Shown here in pieces: positions 14,041-22,496 of a stretch of 64,000 nt of DNA. Position 1 is the stretch's first letter. Each line of letters begins with the position of its first letter. The position numbers and the translations under genes were made by a program. A model generated the notes under the pieces. The model saw only the letters and a list, made by a program, of their open reading frames with translations, was not told the DNA's origin and made no database searches. The DNA comes from Dehalococcoidia bacterium (lineage in GTDB: Bacteria; Chloroflexota; Dehalococcoidia; Tepidiformales; Tepidiformaceae), in the NCBI GenBank assembly GCA_022824925.1, contig JAJDYW010000024.1, positions 62,001-126,000 of the forward strand, in the 5' to 3' direction.

Positions 14041-15327
14041 GTGACGATCCCAACTTCGGAGATGATCAGCGTGGAGGATGCGCGCGCGCGCATCCTCGCC
14101 TTCTTCGCGCGCCTCGAACCCGAGCAGGCGCCGGTCATCGACACCCTCGGGCAGGTGCTCGCCGAGGACGTCGTGGCAGGCTTCGACATCCCGCCGCTCG
14201 ACAACACCGCCATGGACGGCTACGCCGTTCGCGCCGCCGATACCAACGGCGCCAGCGATGGCCAGCCCCGGCAGCTCACGGTGGTCGCCGACCTGGCCGC
14301 GGGCTACGTGCTCGAAACCCCGGTGGGCGACGGCGAGGCCGTCCGCATCATGACGGGCGCGCCGATCCCGCCGGGGGCGGACGCGATCGTGCCCTTCGAG
14401 GAGACGGACGAGCCCCTGCGTGAGCCGGGCCAGGCGCCCACGCGCGGGGACGAGGTCGGCGTCTTCAAGGCGGCCCTGCCGGGCGCCAACATCCGCCGCC
14501 GGGGCGAGGACATCCGCGAGGGACAGGTGGTGCTGGAGGCGGGGCGCGTGATGCGCGCCTCCGAGATCGGCGTGCTCTCGAGCATCGGGCGCACGGAGGT
14601 CTCCGTGTACCGCCGCCCCGAGGTCGCCATTCTCTCGACCGGCGACGAGATCGTGAACCCCGGCGAGGAGCGCCGCGCCGGCCAGATCTACGACGCGAAC
14701 GCGCACAGCGTGGCCGCGCTCGTGCGCGCCTTCGGGGGACGGGCGCGCCTGCTCGGCATCGCCCGCGACACGGTCGAGGATCTGACGGCGAAGATCCACG
14801 CCGGTCTCGACGCGGACATGATCGTGACGAGCGCCGGGGTCTCGCGGGGTGACTTCGACGTGGTCAAGGACGTGCTCGCGCGCGAGGGGGCGATCGACTT
14901 CTGGACGGTGCGGATGAAGCCGGGAAAGCCGCTCGCGTTCGGGGCCTTCGAAGCGCCCGACGGGCGGCGGGTGCCGCACCTGGGGCTGCCGGGGAACCCG
15001 GTCAGCTCGATGGTCGCCTTCGAGCTGTTCGGGCGGCCGGCAATCTTCGAGATGCTCGGGCGGTCGGGCTGGGAGCGGCCGGTCATCAGGGCGGTCACGC
15101 GCAACACCGTCGTGAACACGGACGGGCGGCGCTTCTACGCGCGCTGCATCGTGACGCGGGGCGAAGACGGCCGCTACTACGCCGACCTGACGGGTCCCCA
15201 GGGGAGCGGCATCCTGACGAGCATGAGCGCCGCCAACGGCCTCACGGTCATCCCCGAGGACCTGCCGCGGGCGGAGCCGGGCGACGAGATCGACGTGATG
15301 ATGATCGACTGGGAGCACCCGGAGTAG
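14041..15327 (+). CDS. moeA: Molybdopterin molybdenumtransferase MoeA
   Basis: Inserts molybdate into adenylylated molybdopterin in the last step of Moco synthesis. The 428-residue protein has the four MoeA domains in order. The N-terminal part contains PPLDNTAMDGYAVRA and the MTGAPIPPGADAIVPFE strand. The MogA-like middle domain has LSTGDEIV, GQIYDANAHSVAALV, the TSAGVSRGDFDVVKDVL motif and the GKPLAFG / LGLPGNPVSS substrate loops. A C-terminal domain IV follows. The GTG start gives MTIPTSEMISVED. The ATG at 14062 (MISVEDARARI) is an equally plausible start. Its presence near two molybdoenzymes fits active Moco metabolism. Confidence 0.94.
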   Translation: MTIPTSEMISVEDARARILAFFARLEPEQAPVIDTLGQVLAEDVVAGFDIPPLDNTAMDGYAVRAADTNGASDGQPRQLTVVADLAAGYVLETPVGDGEAVRIMTGAPIPPGADAIVPFEETDEPLREPGQAPTRGDEVGVFKAALPGANIRRRGEDIREGQVVLEAGRVMRASEIGVLSSIGRTEVSVYRRPEVAILSTGDEIVNPGEERRAGQIYDANAHSVAALVRAFGGRARLLGIARDTVEDLTAKIHAGLDADMIVTSAGVSRGDFDVVKDVLAREGAIDFWTVRMKPGKPLAFGAFEAPDGRRVPHLGLPGNPVSSMVAFELFGRPAIFEMLGRSGWERPVIRAVTRNTVVNTDGRRFYARCIVTRGEDGRYYADLTGPQGSGILTSMSAANGLTVIPEDLPRAEPGDEIDVMMIDWEHPE

Positions 15328-15330
15328 GGC

Positions 15331-15336
15331 TACACT
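15331..15336 (+). promoter_or_regulatory. TACACT -10 box, probably giving a leaderless mRNA
   Basis: GGCTACACTGG lies just after the moeA stop codon, and its hexamer ends 6 nt before the methyltransferase GTG. The spacing predicts transcription starting at the start codon. Confidence 0.5.
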
Positions 15337-15342
15337 GGCTGG

Positions 15343-16131
15343 GTGAGCGACGACTCCTCCCGCCCCTGGTACGAAGCCCTCTTCGAGCGCGACTGGTACG
15401 ACTACTTCGCCAGGGGCGGTCCCGGCTCCCCCGACACGGACGGCTCCTACGCCCGGCGGACCGACGCTGAAGTCGAGTTCATCGAGCGGGCGCTGGGCCT
15501 GACGGAGCCATGCGATCTGCTCGACCTCTGTTGCGGGCCGGGACGGCACAGCGTGCGGCTCGCTCAGCGCGGACACCGCGTCACCGGGGTCGACATCTCC
15601 GCCTACAACCTTCAGCAAGCTGCGGAGCAAGCCGAGGAGTTCGCGGTCGAGGTCGCCTGGCGCGAGGCGGACATGCGCGAGACCGGACTGGCGGCCTTGA
15701 GCCAGGACGCGGTCATCAACATGTTCACGGCATTCGGGTTCTTCGACGACGACGGCAACCAGCGCGTTCTCGATGAAGTCGCCCACGTGTTGCGCCCCGA
15801 AGGCCGGTTCCTCATCGACCTGGTGAACCGGGACTCGCTGATGCGGCGCCACCAGCCGCGCATGTGGAGCGACCGCCGCAACGGGGCGGTCCTGCTCCAG
15901 GAGCATGCCTTCGACAGCGCGACCGGTTCCCAGACAACCCACTGGACGGTCGTGAAGGCCGACGGAGAGCGCATCGCCCAGAGTTTCACCGTGCGGATGT
16001 ACACGCTGCAGGAGCTTGAGCTGCGGATGGCGCTGGCGGGGCTGGAGGTGGAGGAAGCGTGGGGCGGCCTCGACGGGAAAGCGCTGACGATGGACAGCCA
16101 CCGGCTGGTGGTGCTGGCGCGGAAGGCGTAG
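15343..16131 (+). CDS. SAM-dependent class I methyltransferase
   Basis: A 262-residue Rossmann-fold methyltransferase, substrate unknown. Motif I is LLDLCCGPGRHSVRLAQRG and the post-I acidic residue is in VTGVDIS. Motif II/III strands appear as DAVINMFTAFGFF and VLRPEGRFLIDLVN. The N-terminal WYEALFERDWYDYFA segment is common in this methyltransferase type (Methyltransf_25/11). The GTG start is supported by the TACACT box 6 nt before it. It converges on trmD with only 3 bp between stop codons. Confidence 0.85.
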   Translation: MSDDSSRPWYEALFERDWYDYFARGGPGSPDTDGSYARRTDAEVEFIERALGLTEPCDLLDLCCGPGRHSVRLAQRGHRVTGVDISAYNLQQAAEQAEEFAVEVAWREADMRETGLAALSQDAVINMFTAFGFFDDDGNQRVLDEVAHVLRPEGRFLIDLVNRDSLMRRHQPRMWSDRRNGAVLLQEHAFDSATGSQTTHWTVVKADGERIAQSFTVRMYTLQELELRMALAGLEVEEAWGGLDGKALTMDSHRLVVLARKA

Positions 16132-16134
16132 CGG

Positions 16135-16818
16135 CTAGCCTTCGTCGAGCAGGTCCGGCCGGCGCCGGCGGGTGCGCCGGAGGCGCTGCTCCTGCTTCCA
16201 CTTCTCGATCTCGGCGTGGTGCCCGCTCAGGAGAACCTCAGGGACGGTCCAGCCGCGGTACTCGGCGGGGCGGGTGTACTGGGGATGCTCGAGGAGGCCG
16301 TCCGCGAACGACTCCTCGCGGGGCGAGGCGTCGTCGCCGAGGGCGCCGGGGAGGTGACGGGCGACCGCCTCGATGAGGACCATCGCGGGCAGCTCGCCGC
16401 CGGTCAGGATGTAGTCGCCGATGGAGACCTCGCGGTCGACGCAGTGCTCGACGAAGCGCTCGTCGACGCCCTCGTAGCGGCCGGCGACGAGTACCAGTCG
16501 CGGATAGCCGGCGAGCTCCCGCACGAGCGCGTCGTCCAGGCGCTCGCCCTGGGGCGAGAGGTAGACAACGTGGGCGGTGGGTTCGGAGGCGGCCTGCGTC
16601 GCCTGCAGGGCGGCATCGAGCACGTCGACCTTCATGACCATGCCGTGGCCGCCGCCGAAGGGCTGGTCGTCGACGGTGCGGTGGCGATCGGTGGCGTGCT
16701 CGCGGATGTCGTGCAGGTGCAGGTCGAGGAGGCCAGCCTCGCGGGCGCGCCTGATGATGGAGACATCGAGCGGTCCGGCGAACGCCTCCGGAAAGAGCGT
16801 GAGGACGTCGACCCTCAT
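16135..16818 (-). CDS. trmD: tRNA (guanine-37-N1)-methyltransferase TrmD
   Basis: Methylates G37 of tRNAs that read CNN codons, which prevents frameshifting. The 227-residue SPOUT protein starts [13 protein letters not shown]. It has [12 protein letters not shown], the knot segment [15 protein letters not shown] and the SAM-binding loop [15 protein letters not shown]. The C-terminal EIEKWKQEQ helix is present. The start ATG overlaps the stop of the moaB gene (ATGA). trmD usually lies between rimM and rplS. Here it is coupled to a molybdopterin gene and the ribosomal neighbours are absent. Confidence 0.95.
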   Translation of the reverse strand: MRVDVLTLFPEAFAGPLDVSIIRRAREAGLLDLHLHDIREHATDRHRTVDDQPFGGGHGMVMKVDVLDAALQATQAASEPTAHVVYLSPQGERLDDALVRELAGYPRLVLVAGRYEGVDERFVEHCVDREVSIGDYILTGGELPAMVLIEAVARHLPGALGDDASPREESFADGLLEHPQYTRPAEYRGWTVPEVLLSGHHAEIEKWKQEQRLRRTRRRRPDLLDEG

Positions 16819-17300
16819 CCGTCGTGCTCGACGGGTCCCGCCAGCAACTCGGCGATGTGGGGGGCCAGGGGAAGGAGGACGGCGAGGCCGTCGGCGACGC
16901 CCTTCGGGCTGCCGGGCAGGTTCACCACGAGCGTCTTGCCGCGCGTGACGGCGAGCCCCCGGGAGAGGATGGCGTAGGAGGTGTGCTTGAGCCCCTCCCG
17001 GGCGATGCCAAGGGGGATGCCGGGCACGTCGCGTTCGGCGATGTCGCGGGTTGCCTCGGGAGTGACGTCGCGGGGGGTGAGGCCGGTCCCGCCGGTGGTC
17101 AGGACGAGGTCGGCGACCCCCTCGTCGCACCAGGCCGCGAGCTGGGCCGCCAGGGCCGCGCGGTCGTCCGGGAGGGCCGCGCGCGCGACTACCTCGTGGC
17201 CTTCCTCGAGGCAGCGGGTCTCGATGAGAGCACCGCCCTCATCGACGCGCGTGCCCGCTGAGACGCCGTCCGAGGCCGTGAGGATCGCGATCCGCGCCAT
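16815..17300 (-). CDS. Molybdopterin adenylyltransferase/Moco biosynthesis protein MoaB/MogA
   Basis: Predicted to adenylylate molybdopterin before MoeA inserts molybdenum. The 161-residue protein has the MoCF_biosynth fold: [32 protein letters not shown] and the [16 protein letters not shown] loop that ends the active site. MoaB and MogA are hard to tell apart without alignment. It is the first gene of a two-gene unit with trmD. A TAGACT box ends 6 nt before the ATG, so its mRNA is probably leaderless. With moeA it supplies two consecutive steps of Moco synthesis. Confidence 0.92.
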   Translation of the reverse strand: MARIAILTASDGVSAGTRVDEGGALIETRCLEEGHEVVARAALPDDRAALAAQLAAWCDEGVADLVLTTGGTGLTPRDVTPEATRDIAERDVPGIPLGIAREGLKHTSYAILSRGLAVTRGKTLVVNLPGSPKGVADGLAVLLPLAPHIAELLAGPVEHDG

Positions 17301-17306
17301 CGGGAC

Positions 17307-17312
17307 AGTCTA
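17307..17312 (-). promoter_or_regulatory. TAGACT -10 box of the moaB-trmD unit
   Basis: TAGACT on the minus strand ends 6 nt before the moaB ATG (TAGACT, GTCCCG, ATG). There is no room for a Shine-Dalgarno sequence. Confidence 0.5.
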
Positions 17313-17375
17313 GCGCGGGCCTTTCGGGGGTGGGGCGGGACCGGGATGGGCCGGGAGAGGCGGCGATGGGGCGTA

Positions 17376-17403
17376 TTGACAGCCTCCGGGGGACTGCTAT
17401 AGT
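17376..17403 (+). promoter_or_regulatory. Consensus sigma70-type promoter of the dcw cluster
   Basis: A perfect -35 TTGACA is followed after 16 bp by TATAGT. This is the best -35/-10 pair in the window. The predicted start site falls in the MraZ boxes just downstream, leaving a leader of about 78 nt before mraZ. Confidence 0.8.
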
Positions 17404-17408
17404 CCGGG

Positions 17409-17434
17409 TGGGGAGAAATGGGGAAAGATGGGAA
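17409..17434 (+). promoter_or_regulatory. MraZ operator: three TGGG boxes at 10-bp spacing
   Basis: TGGGGA, TGGGGA and TGGGAA start at 17409, 17419 and 17429. Repeated TGGG boxes at one-helical-turn spacing are the known MraZ-binding site upstream of mraZ. Here they begin 5 bp after the -10 and cover the expected transcription start, so bound MraZ should block the dcw promoter. Confidence 0.8.
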
Positions 17435-17488
17435 TCTTCCCCAGATTCTCTTCGAATTTGGTGGGGGGAGCCCTGTCCCAGGGTCGAC

Positions 17489-17941
17489 ATGGCGTTCCGT
17501 GGGAACTTCGAGTACCAGCTGGACGACCGCAATCGGGTCGCGCTGCCCCCGAAGTTCCGCGATGACTTCGCCAGGGGCGCGGTCCTCGTGCCCGGCCTCG
17601 ACGGCTGCGTCGAGGTGTACACCCAGGAAGGGTTCGACGCCGAGGCGAGCATCGTCGAGCGCGTGCCCGCCTACACCGAAGAGGGCCGCCAGCTCCGGCG
17701 GGCCTTCTTCGCCCTCGCCTTCGACGCGCAGTGCGACCGGCAGGGCCGCCTGCTCATTCCCGCCAAGCTGCTCACCCACGCCGGGATCGAGCGTGACGTG
17801 GTCGTACTCGGGAACGACCAGCGGCTCGAGATCTGGGACCGCGCCACCTGGGAGGCGCAGGAGTTGCAGCTGCCGACGGCCCGGGCAAACGCCCTCGAGC
17901 GGCTCGCCGACGGGCAGGCCGCGGCGGGCGGGGGAGGCTAG
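17489..17941 (+). CDS. mraZ: Transcriptional regulator MraZ
   Basis: AbrB-fold regulator of the dcw cluster, which represses its own promoter through TGGG repeats. The 150-residue protein has two MraZ half-domains. The first starts FRGNFEYQLDDRNRVALPPKFRD. The second has FALAFDAQCDRQGRLLIPAKL, with the conserved DxxGR pattern in both. The last 10 residues are Gly/Ala-rich and longer than usual. The start ATG lies about 55 nt after the operator. The next gene begins one base after the stop. Confidence 0.93.
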   Translation: MAFRGNFEYQLDDRNRVALPPKFRDDFARGAVLVPGLDGCVEVYTQEGFDAEASIVERVPAYTEEGRQLRRAFFALAFDAQCDRQGRLLIPAKLLTHAGIERDVVVLGNDQRLEIWDRATWEAQELQLPTARANALERLADGQAAAGGGG

Positions 17942-17942
17942 C

Positions 17943-18920
17943 GTGCCGGTCATGACAACGCCGCAAGCGCCCCACACGCCCGTCCTCCTCGAAGAGGCGT
18001 TGCACTACCTCGCCGTGCGCAAGGACGGCGCGTACATCGACTGCACGACGGGGGCGGGCGGGCACAGCGCCGCCATCGCGGAGGCGATGGGGGCGGCGGG
18101 CCGCCTGCTCTGCATCGACCAGGACGGCGAGGCGCTGGAGTTCGCGCGCGCGAGGCTGGCTCCGTTTGGGAGGCGGGTCAGCTTCGTTCGCGGGAACTTC
18201 CGCGATCTCGACGCCATCGCCGCGGACGAAGGGTTCGAGGCGGTGGACGGCATCCTCATGGACCTTGGTATTTCGTCGATCCAGCTGGACACCGCGGAGC
18301 GAGGCTTCGCCTTCGCCCACGAGGGCCCGCTGGACATGCGCATGGACCAGTCGTCGGACGGCTTGACGGCTGCGGACATCGTGAATACGTGGGACGAGCG
18401 AGAGCTCGCAACCCTCTTCCGGGAGCTGGGAGAGGTGCGCGGGCCGCGCCGCATCGCGAAGGCGGTGCGGGCGGCGCGACCGCTTCGCTCGACCCGGGAT
18501 CTAGCCAAAGCCGTCGAGCAGGCTGCGGGGGGCGCGAGAGACCGCACCCAACTTCACCCCGCCACCAAGGTTTTTCTTGCGCTTCGGCTTCGTGTCAACA
18601 GCGAACTCGACTCGCTGGGCACGGCCTTGCCGCTCGCCCGCAGCCTGCTCGGCTTTGGGCCTTCCCGCAGAGGCGGGAGGCTCGTGACCATCGCCTTCCA
18701 CTCGCTGGAAGACCGCATCGTGAAACAGTTCTTCGGACGCGAGTCGCGCGATTGCCTCTGCCCGCCGGTACTCCCGGAGTGCCGCTGCGATCACCAGGCG
18801 ACGCTCTCGCTGGTGACCCGCCGGGCCGTGCGCCCGGGGGAAGACGAGGTGGCGCGCAACCCGCGCGCGCGGAGCGCCGTGCTGCGCGCGGCCGAGCGGC
18901 GATCGGGGGCGGCCGCATGA
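17943..18920 (+). CDS. rsmH: 16S rRNA (cytosine-1402-N4)-methyltransferase RsmH
   Basis: Methylates C1402 of 16S rRNA. The 325-residue protein has HTPVLLEEALHYL, motif I (YIDCTTGAGGHS), LCIDQDGEAL, GILMDLGISSIQLD, the RGFAF–DMRMD segment and VTIAFHSLEDRIVKQFF. A Cys-rich stretch (CLCPPVLPECRC) is common in this family. The GTG start is supported by GGGGAGG 5 nt upstream at the end of mraZ. An ATG 9 nt later is possible. The stop overlaps the next start (ATGA). Confidence 0.95.
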   Translation: MPVMTTPQAPHTPVLLEEALHYLAVRKDGAYIDCTTGAGGHSAAIAEAMGAAGRLLCIDQDGEALEFARARLAPFGRRVSFVRGNFRDLDAIAADEGFEAVDGILMDLGISSIQLDTAERGFAFAHEGPLDMRMDQSSDGLTAADIVNTWDERELATLFRELGEVRGPRRIAKAVRAARPLRSTRDLAKAVEQAAGGARDRTQLHPATKVFLALRLRVNSELDSLGTALPLARSLLGFGPSRRGGRLVTIAFHSLEDRIVKQFFGRESRDCLCPPVLPECRCDHQATLSLVTRRAVRPGEDEVARNPRARSAVLRAAERRSGAAA

Positions 18921-19309
18921 CCGCCCTGGAACAGCCGGCGCCACGAACCCGCGGCCTACCGCTGCCCCGCCTGGGAGTCAGCGGCTGGGTGATCGCGGGA
19001 GCCATCATCGTCTCGGCGGGCGCGCTCGCGCCGGTCGTCCAGAACAGCATCATGACCACGCAGGGGCGCACCATCGAGGTGCTGCAGCACGAGCAGAAGG
19101 CCCTCCACGTGGAGATGCGCCAGCTGGAGGCCGAGATTGCCCGCCTCACTTCGATCGAACGCGTTGCGCGCCGAGCCGGCGAGATCGGCCTCGTGCCGAA
19201 CGCGCAAGCCATCTACGTGACGATCGGGGAAACCGGACCGGAGCCCCCGAAGATTCCTGCGGAGCATCTCCCCGAGTCCCTGGAGCCTGGCTCCGGGCTC
19301 GCTCCGTAG
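18917..19309 (+). CDS. ftsL: FtsL-like septum-formation membrane protein
   Basis: A 130-residue bitopic protein in the usual ftsL position between rsmH and the PBP gene. A short cytoplasmic N-terminus is followed by one membrane helix (about residues 23-45, GWVIAGAIIVSAGALAPVV). A heptad-like coiled coil comes next (IEVLQHEQKALHVEMRQLEAEIARL), then a Pro-rich tail. The name rests on position and topology, since ftsL sequences are poorly conserved. It overlaps rsmH by 4 bp. The expected role is to hold FtsQ and FtsW/PBP together at the septum. Confidence 0.75.
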   Translation: MTALEQPAPRTRGLPLPRLGVSGWVIAGAIIVSAGALAPVVQNSIMTTQGRTIEVLQHEQKALHVEMRQLEAEIARLTSIERVARRAGEIGLVPNAQAIYVTIGETGPEPPKIPAEHLPESLEPGSGLAP

Positions 19310-19395
19310 CCGCGGACCACCCATGGAGGCGATGCCGCTGCTGAACTGAGATCGCGAAACCGGCCCCTGGGAGGAGGCCGGCGGGAGGGCGCCCT

Positions 19396-21126
19396 ATGGC
19401 GCACCAGCAGGCGAGGCGCACGGGCCGGGTCTGGCTCCCGGCGATCGCGTTCACGGTCTTTGCCGGGGTCGTGCTGGCGCGTCTCGTCCAGGTCCAGGTG
19501 CTCGAACACGACCGCTACGCCGAGCAGGCACGCAGCGAGCTCTACGCCAGCGACACCGTCTTCGCCCGCCGCGGCGCCATCCTCGACCGCAACGGCTTCC
19601 TGCTCGCGATGAGCACGGACACGTGGGACCTCTACGTCGCCACCCGCGTCTGGACCGACGACGAGGCGGCACGCCAGGCCTCGGAGGCGATCGCGGCGGC
19701 AACCGGGCACGACGCCACCTACCTGCGCACGCTCGTACAGGAGAGCGGCCTTGTCGACGTGCTGGTCGCGCGGGACGTGCCCTACGACGCGGGCAAGGCG
19801 CTGCTCGATGCGGACGTGCCCGGCCTCGTGGGGCTGCCCAACACGGTGCGCGTCCACCCGGCGGGCGACCTCGCCTCGTCGGTGATCGGCATCATCGGCG
19901 CCGACAACACCGGCCTCACGGGCATCGAGGCGTGGTACGACACCGAGCTGCAGGGGATCCCCGGCCGGGTCATCTTCGAGCGCGACACGACCGGTTCCCC
20001 GATCCCCTACGGCGAGACGTTCACGACGGAGCCCATCCCCGGCCCGGACATCGTGCTCACCATCGACCGGCGCATGCAGGTCGCGGCCGAGGACGCCCTG
20101 CAGCGGGCAGTCGAGAAGCACGAGGCGACGCGCGGCTCGATCATCATCATGGACCCGCGGAACGGGGACGTGCTGGCGCTGGCGACGTACCCGCGGTTGG
20201 CCTTCAGCGAACTCGACCTCTCCGACCCGGAGCACGTGCGGCTGCTGCGCAACAGCGCCGTGAGCGACATGTACGAGCCCGGCTCGGTGATGAAGGTGAT
20301 CACGACGGCCGCGGCCATCGACGCCGGCCTCGTGACACCCGAGACGACGTACGAAGACACGGGCATGACCTTCGTGTACGGGATCCCGCTCTACAACTGG
20401 CGGAACGGCGTCTACGGCGAGCAGACAATGACGGGCGTCCTCCAGCAGAGCATCAACACGGGCGCCGTCTTCATGATGGAGAAGCTGGGCGTGGAGCTCT
20501 TCCACGAGTACCTCGACGCCTTCGGCTTCGGCAAGCCCACCGGCCTGGACATCAGCGGGGAAGCGGCGGGGATGGTGCGGCGGCCCACCGACCCGGAGTG
20601 GTCGCCCGTCGATGCCGCCACGCAGTCGTTCGGCCAGTCGATCAGCGTGACGCCGATCCAGATGGTGAGCGCGCTGGCGGCGGCCATCAACGGCGGGAAG
20701 CTGGTGGAGCCGCGCCTCGTCTCGGCGATGGTCGGGCGGGACGGCACGCGCCACGACCTGCCCGCGACCGTCACCGGCCAGCCGATCTCGGCGGAGACGA
20801 GCGCCACCATCCGGCAGATGCTGGCGGACGTGGTCAACCCGGGCTGGTACTCCCCCGCGAAGCCGTTCCACTACACGGCCGGGGGCAAGTCGGGGACCGC
20901 CAGCATCCCTATCGAGGGCGCCTACACCGAGGAGAGCCAGATCGTTTCCTTCGCGGGCTTCGCCCCGGTCAGCGAGCCGCGCGTGCTCATCCTCGTGAAG
21001 ATCGATGAGAACGCCGACCTCGTGACGGGCACCGACGCCGGGGGGCCGGTGTTCGCGGCGCTGGTCGACGAGGTGCTCGGCTACCTCGGGGTTCCCCCCG
21101 ACGCCGAGCAGGTGGCGACGAGGTGA
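19396..21126 (+). CDS. ftsI: Class B penicillin-binding protein (FtsI/PBP2 type)
   Basis: Septal D,D-transpeptidase that cross-links peptidoglycan outside the membrane. The 576-residue protein has an N-terminal anchor (about 14-34) and a pedestal domain with RRGAILDRNGFLLA. The transpeptidase domain has S297-x-x-K300, S352-x-N354 and K498-S-G-T. All three catalytic motifs are intact, and KSG is an accepted variant of KTG. An 86-bp gap separates it from ftsL, and GGGAGG precedes the ATG. It is the only PBP in the window. The stop overlaps the region of the murF start. Confidence 0.93.
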   Translation: MAHQQARRTGRVWLPAIAFTVFAGVVLARLVQVQVLEHDRYAEQARSELYASDTVFARRGAILDRNGFLLAMSTDTWDLYVATRVWTDDEAARQASEAIAAATGHDATYLRTLVQESGLVDVLVARDVPYDAGKALLDADVPGLVGLPNTVRVHPAGDLASSVIGIIGADNTGLTGIEAWYDTELQGIPGRVIFERDTTGSPIPYGETFTTEPIPGPDIVLTIDRRMQVAAEDALQRAVEKHEATRGSIIIMDPRNGDVLALATYPRLAFSELDLSDPEHVRLLRNSAVSDMYEPGSVMKVITTAAAIDAGLVTPETTYEDTGMTFVYGIPLYNWRNGVYGEQTMTGVLQQSINTGAVFMMEKLGVELFHEYLDAFGFGKPTGLDISGEAAGMVRRPTDPEWSPVDAATQSFGQSISVTPIQMVSALAAAINGGKLVEPRLVSAMVGRDGTRHDLPATVTGQPISAETSATIRQMLADVVNPGWYSPAKPFHYTAGGKSGTASIPIEGAYTEESQIVSFAGFAPVSEPRVLILVKIDENADLVTGTDAGGPVFAALVDEVLGYLGVPPDAEQVATR

Positions 21127-21131
21127 GCGGC

Positions 21132-22496
21132 ATGACAACGACGTTCCTCGCCGAGAGCATGCGCGCCCACGGCTACCGCGTGGTGGAGGGCCCGGCCACG
21201 CCGATTACCGGCGGGGCGGCCGACTCGCGCCTGACGCAACCCGGCGACCTCTTCGCCGCCTTCCGGGGAGAGCGCCTCGACGGCAACGACTTCGTGGCGG
21301 AGGCCCTTGGGCGGGGCGCCCCGGCGGCCGTCTGCGAGCGGGAGCCGGACGGCGAGTGGCCGGACCGCACCCTCGCTGTCGTGGGCGACACGCGCACGGC
21401 CATGGCGGAACTGGCGCGCGACTGGCGGCGAACCTGCGGCGTTCGCATGGCCGGCATCACGGGCACGGTGGGGAAGACGACCGCGAAGGAGCTGACGGCC
21501 GCGGCCCTGGGCGCCCGCTTCGCGACCCACCACAGCCCCGGCAACCTGAACTCGCGCGAGGGCCTGCCCCTCGCCCTGATGAGCCTGCGCCCCGACCACG
21601 AGGTCTCCGTGCTGGAGATGGCGATGGACAGCCCCGGCGAGATCGCCGAGCTGTGCGCCATCGCCGAGCCTTCCGTCGGGGCCGTGCTCAACATCGGCGC
21701 CACGCACCTGGAGAAGCTCGGCACGATGGAGGCGATCGAACGGGAGAAGCTCTCGCTGGCGCGGGCTCTGCCCCCCGACGGCGTCGCCGTGTTGAACATC
21801 GACGACGCGCGCATCGCCCCGGTCGCCGGCGAGCTTGCCTGCGGGGTCATCGGCTTCGGTACGAACGAAGCGGCCGCCCTGCGCCGCGGCCCCGTCCGCG
21901 ACCTCGGGCTCGAGGGCTCGGCGTTCCCGGTGACCTACCAGGACGCGGAGGCGGAGGTGCGGCTGCGCGTGCCCGGCGCGCACCTCGCGCAGGGGGCACT
22001 GGCGGCCATCGGCATCCAGATCGCGCTGGGGGTGGGGCTGGCGGAGGCGGCGGACGCGGTCGGGCACGCCGGGATCGAGGGCCGCCTGCGGGTGCGACTC
22101 GCCGCGAACGGCTCCCGCATCCTCGACGACACGTACAACGCCAGCCCCGCGTCCGTGGCGGGGGCGCTGCGACTGCTGCAGGGCCTCGGCGGACGGCGCA
22201 TCGCGCTGCTGGGCCAGATCGCCGAGCTTGGCGACCTCTCCGAGGCCGAGCACCGCCGCATCGGGGGTGTCGCCGCCGAGTGTTGCGACGCGCTCGTGGC
22301 CGTCGGCGAGTCCTGCCGCGTCCTGGTCGAAGAGGCGCGGTCGAACGGCCTCGCCGAGAGCCACTGGTTCGAGTCGAAAGAAGACGCGGCGGCGTTCGCG
22401 GCGGGCCTGCCGGGACCCGGCGACCACATCCTGGTCAAGGCCTCGCGCGGGCAGGCGTTCGAGGATCTCATCCCCGTGCTGGAGGGCACCTCATGA
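21132..22496 (+). CDS. murF: UDP-N-acetylmuramoyl-tripeptide--D-alanyl-D-alanine ligase MurF
   Basis: Adds D-Ala-D-Ala to the UDP-MurNAc tripeptide in the cytoplasm. The 454-residue Mur ligase has an N-terminal domain with ADSRLTQPGDLFAAFRG and an ATP-binding loop GITGTVGKTTAKE. It also has GNLNSREGLPLAL, EMAMDSPGEI and a C-terminal domain with ILDDTYNASPASVAGAL. The GKT-x-KE pattern and the NxN loop mark MurF rather than MurE. The ATG at 21132 is chosen because AGGTGA lies 5 nt upstream. A GTG at 21123 that overlaps the PBP stop is also possible. murE, normally just upstream, is absent. Confidence 0.92.
   Translation: MTTTFLAESMRAHGYRVVEGPATPITGGAADSRLTQPGDLFAAFRGERLDGNDFVAEALGRGAPAAVCEREPDGEWPDRTLAVVGDTRTAMAELARDWRRTCGVRMAGITGTVGKTTAKELTAAALGARFATHHSPGNLNSREGLPLALMSLRPDHEVSVLEMAMDSPGEIAELCAIAEPSVGAVLNIGATHLEKLGTMEAIEREKLSLARALPPDGVAVLNIDDARIAPVAGELACGVIGFGTNEAAALRRGPVRDLGLEGSAFPVTYQDAEAEVRLRVPGAHLAQGALAAIGIQIALGVGLAEAADAVGHAGIEGRLRVRLAANGSRILDDTYNASPASVAGALRLLQGLGGRRIALLGQIAELGDLSEAEHRRIGGVAAECCDALVAVGESCRVLVEEARSNGLAESHWFESKEDAAAFAAGLPGPGDHILVKASRGQAFEDLIPVLEGTS

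Noticed and set aside
13636..16101. 821-codon minus-strand frame opposite moeA and the methyltransferase
   Set aside because: Spans several real genes on the other strand; low-complexity Arg/His/Asp-rich translation.
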